Source: CAZYHU01 sp964524475 (GTDB lineage Bacteria > Patescibacteriota > Minisyncoccia > Phycocordibacterales > UBA1006). Taken from it: a DNA stretch of 64,000 bases. The stretch lies in the NCBI GenBank assembly GCA_964524475.1, contig CAZGCO010000001.1:1-64000 (forward strand), written 5' to 3'. Position 1 is the first letter of the stretch; every line of letters starts with the position of its first letter. This document shows positions 21,719 to 29,856 of this stretch, piece after piece. The notes below the pieces were generated by a model, which made no database searches, was not told where the DNA came from, and saw only the letters and a program-made list of their open reading frames with translations. Made by a program: the position numbers and the translations under genes.

Positions 21719-22468
21719 ATGAAAAAAATACTTGTCTATGTAGCAATAATCGTTAGTGTATTTGGTATTATTCTAATTACTATTTGGTACAGTAATCATC
21801 CAAAATCCGTGGTAAATATTCCATCAGTTTCAGAACAATTACCAGCCCAAACATCTGAACCTATTGGTATGTGTTATGAACATACACAGACTACATCAAA
21901 TGGTCTAGCTGATCGCGCATGGGTTAAATTACTTATCTCTGGCAGTACGGTAACGGGTCAATATTATAATCTCCCTGCAGAAAAAGACAGCAAGGTTGGG
22001 ACATTTGCAGGTACGGTTGGTCCTATGAATCCTGCTATCAGTGGGCGTATTGCTGATGTTTGGTGGGATTCCATGGCAGAGGGTATGACCGTAACAGAGC
22101 AATTACATATCGAGTTCGGAGAAGGCAGTGCAGTTGCATTGTTCGGTGAAATGACTGACCGTGGAGACGGTACCTATGTTTATAAAGATATCAAAAAACT
22201 CACACCAGGATTCCAAATGTCACAAATCGATTGCGAAACATTACAAGACAAGATTATTGTCGAGCAATATATTCGTGAACATAGTCAGTCTCTCATAGTT
22301 AAAAAACCTGTACTGGGCGGGACTTGGTATATCGTATCGGTACAAGTAAATCCATTCACAAAAACAGGGGTAATGGTATACGAGGACGGACATATCCAAG
22401 ACAAAACATCATTTACCTATACGATTATCGATAACAAAGTAACTATTAATCCCGTGTCTAAAAAATAA
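21719..22468 (+). CDS. Membrane-anchored exported protein of unknown function
   Basis: The 249-residue protein has an N-terminal membrane anchor (residues 3-25) and a soluble outer domain of beta character with a GMCYEHTQTTSNGLADRAWVKL start and a later SQIDCETL; the two Cys may form a disulfide. This stand-alone domain is of a type frequent in CPR exported proteins, without a named function. The start is set at 21719 because TATAAT (21707-21712) ends six bases before it; the upstream frame has no support. The sortase gene follows after ten bases, so the two are probably cotranscribed. Confidence 0.7.
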   Translation: MKKILVYVAIIVSVFGIILITIWYSNHPKSVVNIPSVSEQLPAQTSEPIGMCYEHTQTTSNGLADRAWVKLLISGSTVTGQYYNLPAEKDSKVGTFAGTVGPMNPAISGRIADVWWDSMAEGMTVTEQLHIEFGEGSAVALFGEMTDRGDGTYVYKDIKKLTPGFQMSQIDCETLQDKIIVEQYIREHSQSLIVKKPVLGGTWYIVSVQVNPFTKTGVMVYEDGHIQDKTSFTYTIIDNKVTINPVSKK

Positions 22469-22478
22469 TATAGGCATT

Positions 22479-23036
22479 ATGAGATATATATTCCGTATTA
22501 TATTAGGTAGTATATTTGTGATAGTTTGTATACTAGGTTTTGCAGTACGAGAAAATGTATCAAGTACTACTACGGATATGAAATTATGGCCAAGTAATGC
22601 GGTGCCGGTATTATTATCAATAGAGCGATTAGGTATCTCTGCTGATATTGAATCTGTAGGATTAATAGATAATGCAATGGCAGTTCCCAGCAGTATCGAA
22701 GACGTTGGTTGGTATCAGCATGGCCCCCGTCCAGGGGATCAGGGTAGCGCAGTCCTTGCAGGTCATGTAAACTGGACCACCGGTCGCAGTGCAGTGTTTA
22801 GTTTGCTCCATACAATCGTAGTCGGTGATACTGTTCAGGTAACTAACAGTCTGGGACATGTCGATACATTTATCGTTCGTAGTATCAAAGACTATCCTAT
22901 AGACAGTGATACATCGGAAGTCTTTACATCAATTGATGGATTATCAAGGTTGAATCTGATCACCTGTGATGGTGTTTGGGATCCAGTATTAAAAACACAC
23001 CTATCAAGATTGGTAGTATTTACGGAAAAAATCTAA
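22479..23036 (+). CDS. Class E/F-like sortase
   Basis: The 185-residue protein has an N-terminal membrane segment (5-22) and a sortase domain with His in AGHVN (96), Cys in LITCDG (163) and Arg in LSRLVV (177), the three catalytic residues. Sortases cleave a sorting motif in exported proteins and join them to the wall or to a pilus. The short form and GVWDP context are closest to classes E or F. A small protein with FPETG near its C-terminus is encoded convergently at 23084; no conventional LPxTG protein with a C-terminal anchor is seen in the window. Confidence 0.9.
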   Translation: MRYIFRIILGSIFVIVCILGFAVRENVSSTTTDMKLWPSNAVPVLLSIERLGISADIESVGLIDNAMAVPSSIEDVGWYQHGPRPGDQGSAVLAGHVNWTTGRSAVFSLLHTIVVGDTVQVTNSLGHVDTFIVRSIKDYPIDSDTSEVFTSIDGLSRLNLITCDGVWDPVLKTHLSRLVVFTEKI

Positions 23037-23037
23037 C

Positions 23038-23072
23038 AAAAAACTACCTCTTTATTGGGAGGTAGTTTTTTA
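23038..23072. terminator. Terminator between the sortase and the FPETG gene
   Basis: AAAACTACCTC and GAGGTAGTTTT form a stem around TTTATTGG, with T runs on both strands. Confidence 0.8.
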
Positions 23073-23083
23073 ATTAGTATAGA

Positions 23084-23302
23084 TTATTTAGGCTGATATC
23101 CTGTTTCTGGAAATGTTGGACTTGGTGGTGTTACGGGTGCAGGTGTAGTAGCAGGAATAGTTGTTTCAGTATTAATAGCTGAATCAGTACCCACAGGTGT
23201 AGGTTCCATGTTACTTGATTTGTTTTTTCCGGTAATAAAAAATATCATAAGTCCCAAGACAGCAACAATTACGAGTGTGATAGCTAGTGTTTTAGTTTCC
23301 AT
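23084..23302 (-). CDS. Small N-anchored Pro/Thr-rich protein with FPETG motif
   Basis: The 72-residue protein has a membrane segment at 7-24, a KNKSS stop-transfer segment, and a Pro/Thr-rich outer tail ending FPETGYQPK, with FPETG at 64-68. FPETG fits the pattern of sortase recognition sequences (LPxTG variants), and the neighbour is a sortase. The usual following hydrophobic anchor is missing; the anchor is N-terminal instead. It could be a sortase substrate that is cut close to the end, an acceptor, or chance. Confidence 0.6.
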   Translation of the reverse strand: METKTLAITLVIVAVLGLMIFFITGKNKSSNMEPTPVGTDSAINTETTIPATTPAPVTPPSPTFPETGYQPK

Positions 23303-23451
23303 AGATACAGTGTATACCTAATTTTGACATAGTGCTATGATAATTGTGTTATGACACATATCCATAATTATCACTAATATTGATATAATAACTAATCTAT
23401 TGTATCTCTCAAACAGTGTGATATCATTATAAGGTAACTATCTTGTAGAAT

Positions 23452-25476
23452 ATGATAAAAAAATTTTTTAAAAAATATCATTTTTCTTATCCTGTAAAAA
23501 ACCTTGTACACGGGTTTTTGGTATCTTTAATTATTATGACGAGTCTCTATGGATTAATTCATTTTGTAGGATTTGGTTATATGTATATGTTAGGAAATAA
23601 TCAAGTCAGTGCATTTACTCGGGGAATCAGTCATGATACAGCACATTTAAAAAAACAGGGAGACGAATTATCTCAATCCGCTGTACTTGTTCGTAGTATT
23701 CTCTCGAAAGATAGAGATAGTCTCATACATTTCACTCAACAAGAAAAAGAAACAAGAAATATTGGACTCATGGGTGTTGCTGACGCTACAGGAGTTATTA
23801 TAAGTAGAACATTAAGTAGTGAACGCTATGGTGATAATGTATTTTTAACAGCACCCGTTGGGCGAGTTGTTGCACAGGGAGTATCATCAGAAAGTATAGA
23901 AATGTCAGGTTTCTATGATCAGCTATTTATGACCACAGGGAGACCTGTTTGGAATAAAGGTACCATGATTGGCGCATTGTTTACAAACTATTTACTTAAT
24001 GACCAATATGCATTAGATTTTAAAAATAGATTTTTATCCAAGGGTACCCATGTAGTTTTTTATACAAAACAAGCAGGAGTATACGGATCTAGTTTTACAG
24101 ATCAGGATATTAATAAAACAATTACCTCATATTTTTCTACTGGTTCAGAATGGATTGATTCTGGTATGACAAATAAAACCATTTACTTAGAAAATGGTAA
24201 TGCTTTTTATGTAAAAAATATTATATTTCCAGGATTAGAACAGTCGCCTGGTGGTGCATTACTGTTTATACCACGACCGGACGTTACTCATGTTGCAAGT
24301 AGCATACTAGCAATTAGTGCAGGGTTGTTATTTATATACTTTATGGTTCGATATCATAAATCATGTAAAAATAAAGGAAAACATTATTTTTTCTGGTTAG
24401 GAGTTTCAGTTGTTCCACTAGTAATTATTTTTTACAGTATTTTTTATATTGATAATTTAAGATATCCAAAAATTGGCTATGTTCCCTATAAATTATATAA
24501 TTCAACAATAGAACTAGAGCCAAGTTCGGGTATTTATTCACTCCCATCAGAACAAGTGTTTGATATTATTATAAGAACAGGAGACGAGGTTATTAATGCT
24601 GCTCAAATTGAACTTGCGTTTGATCCCAAAAAGGTAGAAATAAATGAACTAAATATTGATAATTCAGTATGTTCTCATGTTTTAGAAAAAACCATTGACT
24701 CTAATAATGGCAAGATTATGTTGAGTTGTGTGATTATTGATCCAAAAGTTTCCAGAGAAAAAACAGTTTCACTTGGTAAAATAATCGCTACTCCTCTTGC
24801 AGTAGGTACGTTTGATTTTGTATTTGATTTACAAGGGACCAAGGTATTAGCAGATGATGGATTAGGGACTGATGTGCTACGAACTGCACAGAGTGGTAGT
24901 TATCGAGTTGATAATTTTAATTTTGATCAGTCTAAGGAATCAGGGAGAAATTTTGTACTGTTCTCAACAACACACCCTAATGAAAGTAGATGGTATAATA
25001 AAAAAACAGCTAAATTTGTTTGGTTGGGACCAAAAGATAGTTCATATCGTTATGTTGTAGATACATATCAGAATACCATTCCTGATACAGGTACTATTGT
25101 TCATGACAATCAAGTATCATTTTCAATACAACAGGATGGGGTTTTATATTTTCATTTACAATCAACCAAAGGAGGTCCTGTAGTTCATTATAAATTACAA
25201 TCTGATTTTACTCCTCCTGATATTATTTCTATTAACAAATCAGAAACAGAGGTTCATGTAGGTTCTGTTGTTCGATTTTCTTTTAATGCAGATGATGTAT
25301 TAAGTGGTGTTCAACGTAATTACTATATTGATCTCATAGGACATTTATTTTTACCCGTAGGTAATCAAGTCTTCGTTCCATTTTCTAAAGTTGGAAAACA
25401 GATTGTTACCTTACGCGTGTATGATTTAGCAGGAAATTATACTGAACAATCAGAAACTATTACGGTAGTAGAGTAG
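23452..25476 (+). CDS. Cache-type sensor fused to cohesin-like and Ig-like domains
   Basis: The 674-residue membrane protein has an N-terminal TM (about 19-45), an outer domain to about 280 resembling double Cache sensors (IGLMGVADATGVIISRTLS, GFYDQLFMTTGRPVW), two TMs (about 282-300 and 312-332), then an outer region with a cohesin-like domain (about 365-480: VFDIIIRTGDEVINAAQIELAFDPKKVEI) and a C-terminal Ig-like domain (590-674: SFNADDVLSGV...TLRVYDLAGNYTE). No kinase, HAMP or methyl-accepting region is present. The role is likely ligand sensing or adhesion. TATAAT near 23389 precedes a leader of about 55 bases. Confidence 0.65.
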   Translation: MIKKFFKKYHFSYPVKNLVHGFLVSLIIMTSLYGLIHFVGFGYMYMLGNNQVSAFTRGISHDTAHLKKQGDELSQSAVLVRSILSKDRDSLIHFTQQEKETRNIGLMGVADATGVIISRTLSSERYGDNVFLTAPVGRVVAQGVSSESIEMSGFYDQLFMTTGRPVWNKGTMIGALFTNYLLNDQYALDFKNRFLSKGTHVVFYTKQAGVYGSSFTDQDINKTITSYFSTGSEWIDSGMTNKTIYLENGNAFYVKNIIFPGLEQSPGGALLFIPRPDVTHVASSILAISAGLLFIYFMVRYHKSCKNKGKHYFFWLGVSVVPLVIIFYSIFYIDNLRYPKIGYVPYKLYNSTIELEPSSGIYSLPSEQVFDIIIRTGDEVINAAQIELAFDPKKVEINELNIDNSVCSHVLEKTIDSNNGKIMLSCVIIDPKVSREKTVSLGKIIATPLAVGTFDFVFDLQGTKVLADDGLGTDVLRTAQSGSYRVDNFNFDQSKESGRNFVLFSTTHPNESRWYNKKTAKFVWLGPKDSSYRYVVDTYQNTIPDTGTIVHDNQVSFSIQQDGVLYFHLQSTKGGPVVHYKLQSDFTPPDIISINKSETEVHVGSVVRFSFNADDVLSGVQRNYYIDLIGHLFLPVGNQVFVPFSKVGKQIVTLRVYDLAGNYTEQSETITVVE

Positions 25477-25492
25477 TTGTATATATATTTAA

Positions 25493-25540
25493 ATAGCAAA
25501 ACAAAACTCTCAATCACGGTTGAGAGTTTTGTTTTGCTAT
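25493..25540. terminator. Palindromic terminator before virB4
   Basis: A 21-bp perfect stem (25493-25513 with 25520-25540), loop TCACGG. Confidence 0.9.
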
Positions 25541-25574
25541 ACAATAAAAAACTACATGATATAATAAGTCTATT

Positions 25575-27383
25575 ATGGGAATATTCTCTGGACTGTTTGG
25601 GACAAAACAAAAAAACACAATTTCTCCTGTGATATCAGGAGATATTTACGAGTCGGCAACTATGGAAATGCAGGACCTGATTGCACCGGCAGGTATTGAA
25701 ATTTCATCGAACCAAATAAAATTGGGTGATAAAACATCAAAGACTTTTTTTGTCGTATCATATCCACGATTCCTCACTGCGGGGTGGCTCGCACCTATTA
25801 TCAATCTGGATAAAGTTTTTGATGTATCGATTCATATTAACCCAGTAGACAGTGCAGTAGCATTAAAACAATTTCAGAAAAAAGTAGCCGAAGTACAATC
25901 CCAAATCATGACCAAGGAAAAATCAGGTATGGTACGTGATCCGCTTCTGGATACTGCATACCGTGACCTGGAAAGTCTGCGAGATCAGTTACAGCAAGCT
26001 CAGGAAAAAATGTTCACCTTGGGATTATATATTACGATTCATGCAAATAACGACATGGAATTGTTCAAACTCGAAAATGAAATTCGTGCCATGTTAGAAT
26101 CAAAAATGGTCTATATGAAACCATCATTGTTTCAACAAGATGAAGGGATTAAGACAGTATTTCCATTGGGTACCGACATGTTGAATATTACGTCACAGTT
26201 AAATTCTGGACCGGTGTCATCGTTTTTCCCATTTATTTCAAGTGAACTCACTGATAACAAGGGTATTTTGTACGGAATTAATCGTCAAAATGCGGGTATG
26301 ATTATTTTTGATCGGTATAGTATGCCGAACTATAATTCCGTTATCTTTGCGACTTCCGGTGCAGGAAAATCATATGCAACGAAACTTGAAATTCTCCGAA
26401 CACTTATGTTCGATACAGAGGTAATTATTATTGACCCTGAACGAGAATATGAAACACTTGCAGAATCAGTAGGGGGGAGATATTTTAATATTTCACTTTC
26501 ATCATCGCATCATATTAATCCGTTTGATATTCCTATTCCTGCATCTGACGAATCTCCGTCTGATGTATTGCGAGGAAATATTATTCAACTTGTAGGATTG
26601 TTCAGAATACTCCTGGGTGGATTATCTCCCGAAGAAGATTCTATTATTGATCGTGCTATTACTGAAACCTATGCATTAAAAGATATTACGATTGAATCTG
26701 ATTTTTCACATGCTGAACCACCACTTATGTCAGATTTTGAAATGGTATTGGGATCTATGGAAGGTTCAGAATCATTGGTAGAACGATTACGCAAATATAC
26801 ACGGGGTACATGGGCAGGGTTTATTAATCAGCCAACAAACGTAGATATCAATAAAAAAATGGTGGTATTTTCAATCCGTGATATGGAAGACGAACTCAAA
26901 CCAGCTGCAATGTATATTATTACTCATTTCATCTGGAATATGGTACGCAAGGTTCGTAAAAAAAGACTTCTCGTCGTCGACGAAGCATGGACGATGATGC
27001 AAAATGAAGAAGCTGCAGCGTTCTTGTTTATGCTCGCAAAACGTGGACGAAAATATTTCCTGGGTCTAGCGACTATCACCCAAGACGTAGGAGATTTCGT
27101 AAAATCACGGTATGGATTACCGATTATCACGAACTCGTCGATACAGTTATTGCTTAAACAATCTCCGACTGCTATCGATACACTCCAAGAAGTATTTCAT
27201 CTGACCGATGAAGAAAAATATACTTTACTGGAATCAGGTGTAGGAGAAGGAATATTCTTTGCGGGATTGAAACATGTTGCGATAAAAATTATTTCAAGTT
27301 ATACCGAAGATCAAATCGTAACTTCTGATCCGAATCAGATTATGAAAATCCAGCAGGCTCGTATGGACGCCACACAGGTATAG
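25575..27383 (+). CDS. virB4: VirB4/TraC-family type IV secretion ATPase
   Basis: The 602-residue protein carries the VirB4 ATPase domain: Walker A TSGAGKSYAT (about 260-269), IIDPEREYETLAE, HHINPFDIP, and Walker B LLVVDEAWTMM (about 470), then GLATITQDVGDF. The N-terminal part keeps the TraC-like fold but is short, and a separate TraC-N-like protein is encoded at 37981. VirB4 powers assembly of a secretion channel or pilus. It starts a run of four exported or membrane genes. TATAAT at 25560-25565 lies nine bases before the ATG. Confidence 0.92.
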   Translation: MGIFSGLFGTKQKNTISPVISGDIYESATMEMQDLIAPAGIEISSNQIKLGDKTSKTFFVVSYPRFLTAGWLAPIINLDKVFDVSIHINPVDSAVALKQFQKKVAEVQSQIMTKEKSGMVRDPLLDTAYRDLESLRDQLQQAQEKMFTLGLYITIHANNDMELFKLENEIRAMLESKMVYMKPSLFQQDEGIKTVFPLGTDMLNITSQLNSGPVSSFFPFISSELTDNKGILYGINRQNAGMIIFDRYSMPNYNSVIFATSGAGKSYATKLEILRTLMFDTEVIIIDPEREYETLAESVGGRYFNISLSSSHHINPFDIPIPASDESPSDVLRGNIIQLVGLFRILLGGLSPEEDSIIDRAITETYALKDITIESDFSHAEPPLMSDFEMVLGSMEGSESLVERLRKYTRGTWAGFINQPTNVDINKKMVVFSIRDMEDELKPAAMYIITHFIWNMVRKVRKKRLLVVDEAWTMMQNEEAAAFLFMLAKRGRKYFLGLATITQDVGDFVKSRYGLPIITNSSIQLLLKQSPTAIDTLQEVFHLTDEEKYTLLESGVGEGIFFAGLKHVAIKIISSYTEDQIVTSDPNQIMKIQQARMDATQV

Positions 27384-27415
27384 TACATTATTTAAAAACA
27401 ACCTTTTTTATTTTC

Positions 27416-27493
27416 TATAAGAACTCGTAACACCTGTAGCACCTCCGTATTACTTGGTGCACTCGAACATTTTATAAAAAATACAAAGATTAT
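27416..27493. repeat. Structured dispersed repeat, copy 2
   Basis: About 90% identical to 13011-13089, with differences mostly in the putative loop or compensating in a stem (GCACC/GGTGC here). As in copy 1 it follows closely on a stop codon and precedes an exported protein gene. Confidence 0.65.
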
Positions 27494-27517
27494 TTTTAAA
27501 ACATTATTCATCACTGT

Positions 27518-28552
27518 ATGAAAAAAACATTTTTTTTAATTTTTATAACTATCTTCTGTATTACTATTAATACATCTATTTCGTCTGCGCAGTTTTCATT
27601 GCCAGGGGATAGTGGGCTCAGTGATATCGTAGGTATAGGTGTTGATGAAAATGATATTGATCTAGAGCTCAATCCTGAATCTCCCAGCGCATATGATACG
27701 GTGACGTTACGTTTGACCAGTAATAGTGTGGATTTAAACCGTTACCCTATTACCTGGTATATAAACGGCGCAAAACAGTTATCAGGTATCGGAGAACGTA
27801 GTTTTAAAACGACGCTCGGGGATTATGGGAGTGCAACTGACATACAGGTAGCTGTAAAACTGGATGGAGAAAGTATAGAAAAAGGAATCATATTACAACC
27901 CCAAGACGTGACCTTGTTGTGGGAAGCGGTAGATTCATATGTACCACCGTTCTATCCTGGTAAAAAACTACCATCTCGCGAGGGTATTGTCCGTGTTGCA
28001 GCTATACCTAATTTTACTACCACAGGGGGCAATATCTTGCCATCAAAACAAGGAGTCTATATTTGGAAACGCAACGGTTCTATTGCAACAGGTATGGGAG
28101 GATATGGTAAAGATTCGTTACTTATCAAGCATAACAAGATTAGGGCTAACGAAGAAATATCTGTATCTGTTTCTGATGTAGCTAACACTACTACTGCGGA
28201 TCGTGGTATGACATTATCATTTTTTGATCCGGTAATTCATTTTTATCATAAGGTGTTCAATACACCAGAATATGCACGAACGATAGATAATGGATTTACG
28301 ATGAATACAGGAGAAACAACTATTATTGCTGTACCATATTTCTTTTCAATGTTAGAAAATGCTTACAAAGATTTAAAAATTGATTGGAAAATCAATAATG
28401 AATCATTTACTGTCGAGGATACAGAAAACCCTCTGGCACTAACATTGCAGGGTGATATACCTAACAGTGCTAACGTGTTTAATCTATCACTCTCAGGAAA
28501 TAAAAATATCTTTCAGTCAGCGACCCGGTCATTAAATGTCTATACTCGGTAA
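27518..28552 (+). CDS. Exported protein of the type IV secretion-like operon
   Basis: The 344-residue protein has a signal peptide ending SISSAQ (about 1-25), then beta-rich, probably Ig-like domains (ELNPESPSAYDTVTLRLTS, then WYINGAKQLSG; later LKIDWKINNESF). No catalytic motif is present. The place between VirB4 and a VirB2/VirB1-like fusion suggests a structural role outside the membrane. No Shine-Dalgarno site is seen. Confidence 0.65.
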   Translation: MKKTFFLIFITIFCITINTSISSAQFSLPGDSGLSDIVGIGVDENDIDLELNPESPSAYDTVTLRLTSNSVDLNRYPITWYINGAKQLSGIGERSFKTTLGDYGSATDIQVAVKLDGESIEKGIILQPQDVTLLWEAVDSYVPPFYPGKKLPSREGIVRVAAIPNFTTTGGNILPSKQGVYIWKRNGSIATGMGGYGKDSLLIKHNKIRANEEISVSVSDVANTTTADRGMTLSFFDPVIHFYHKVFNTPEYARTIDNGFTMNTGETTIIAVPYFFSMLENAYKDLKIDWKINNESFTVEDTENPLALTLQGDIPNSANVFNLSLSGNKNIFQSATRSLNVYTR

Positions 28553-28561
28553 CAATATTTT

Positions 28562-28593
28562 GAAAAGCCTTTGAAAAAATTCAAGGGCTTTTC
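28562..28593 (+). terminator. Terminator
   Basis: GAAAAGCCTTTGAA pairs with TTCAAGGGCTTTTC (one G-T pair) around AAAA. Confidence 0.75.
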
Positions 28594-28623
28594 TCTTGGC
28601 AGAAAAAACTATATACTGTATAT

Positions 28624-29811
28624 ATGAAAAAAATCATTTTTGTGATTCTCGGAATATGTATGCTGACAGGATTTATTACTGCTGTTTCTCCTGTATATGC
28701 ACAAACAAAAATACTCTTGCCATCAGGACAGTTTCTGAGTAATCCGAACGGAAACCCTTGTGAAAAATTTACTGATCCCGTAACCGGTCAAATAGTAGAC
28801 TTATCTGACGAGGAATGTTATGCATTTCTGGAGCCATTGCCAGGTACTGACGAAGCGGGAAATGCAATATCTGTTGATGCATTAAAAATAGATACCACTA
28901 AAACAATTGGGCAATCATTTAATAATATGTATATGTTTGCTATTGGTATTGGATCTGTTCTCGCAGTTATTATGATTGCTCTCTATGGTTGGAAATATAT
29001 GTCCAATGACAAGAGCGTAAGTACTAATGAACTTCTCAAGGAAAAAATCATGAACGTGATTTTCGGTATGGTGCTCTTGGTCAGTATTTATGTGATATTA
29101 AATACTATTAATCCACAACTGTTAGATATTCAGCCAGATTTACCAAAGGCAAACCTGGTCGTGAATCGTATCGATGATCCTAATTTCGTAAAATATATTT
29201 CTGATGATGTGGAACTTGATACAACAGGTATTGTTATTACCGAAGAATCTTATAAAGACCCTACATTTTTAGCATATTTAGCACACCAACAAGGTCCTGG
29301 TGGAGCACCTGCGATATTGTGGGCAGCGAAAAAGGGCTACAGTTCCGTTCCTTTGGATAATCCCTATGTTGCTGATCGTACTGATATTAACAAAAATATG
29401 AGAGGAAATGCCCCTTTGGCCGATGTTAAAAAAATAACTGGTCAGTCAATTATTACTCCGTCTGTATTTATAAAATACTGGGCTACCAAAGTAGAGGCAG
29501 CAAAAAGAAGTAAGGGTGTTATTCCTGCACCTGTTCAGACAGGACTTGGTTATGCTTCTCGCGAATCTGGGCTGTCTATTGAAATGCTCACGGCTATTTG
29601 TAGAATAGAAAGCTATGGATGTACTCGACCAGATATCAAAAATGGCTTTGGGTATAAAGGATTATTCCAATTGAGCGATGATGTATTTCGTGTATATGGA
29701 AAGATTTTTGTAAACCCAAACATATATGACGCTTTACAAAATTCTTATGCTGGGGCAATGTATGCCAAGCAAAATCTTGCAAAATTACAAAGACAAATTG
29801 CAAATTTTTAA
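28624..29811 (+). CDS. VirB2-like two-TM protein fused to a lytic-transglycosylase-like domain
   Basis: The 395-residue protein has a signal peptide (1-26, ending PVYAQ), two closely spaced membrane segments (about 102-122 and 142-160) in the pattern of VirB2/TrbC pilins, a linker, and a C-terminal lysozyme-like domain (about 312-390) with the catalytic-type Glu in ICRIESYG (329), then GYKGLFQLS and SYAGAMYAKQNL. VirB1-type enzymes cut peptidoglycan so that the secretion apparatus can pass. Combining both in one chain is uncommon. TATACT at 28612-28617 lies six bases before the ATG. Confidence 0.75.
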   Translation: MKKIIFVILGICMLTGFITAVSPVYAQTKILLPSGQFLSNPNGNPCEKFTDPVTGQIVDLSDEECYAFLEPLPGTDEAGNAISVDALKIDTTKTIGQSFNNMYMFAIGIGSVLAVIMIALYGWKYMSNDKSVSTNELLKEKIMNVIFGMVLLVSIYVILNTINPQLLDIQPDLPKANLVVNRIDDPNFVKYISDDVELDTTGIVITEESYKDPTFLAYLAHQQGPGGAPAILWAAKKGYSSVPLDNPYVADRTDINKNMRGNAPLADVKKITGQSIITPSVFIKYWATKVEAAKRSKGVIPAPVQTGLGYASRESGLSIEMLTAICRIESYGCTRPDIKNGFGYKGLFQLSDDVFRVYGKIFVNPNIYDALQNSYAGAMYAKQNLAKLQRQIANF

Positions 29812-29833
29812 AAAATACCTTCGGGTATTTTTT
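29810..29833 (+). terminator. Terminator with TTCG loop
   Basis: AAAAAATACC pairs with GGTATTTTTT around TTCG. Confidence 0.85.
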
Positions 29834-29856
29834 ATTTTGTGATATAATAATCATAT

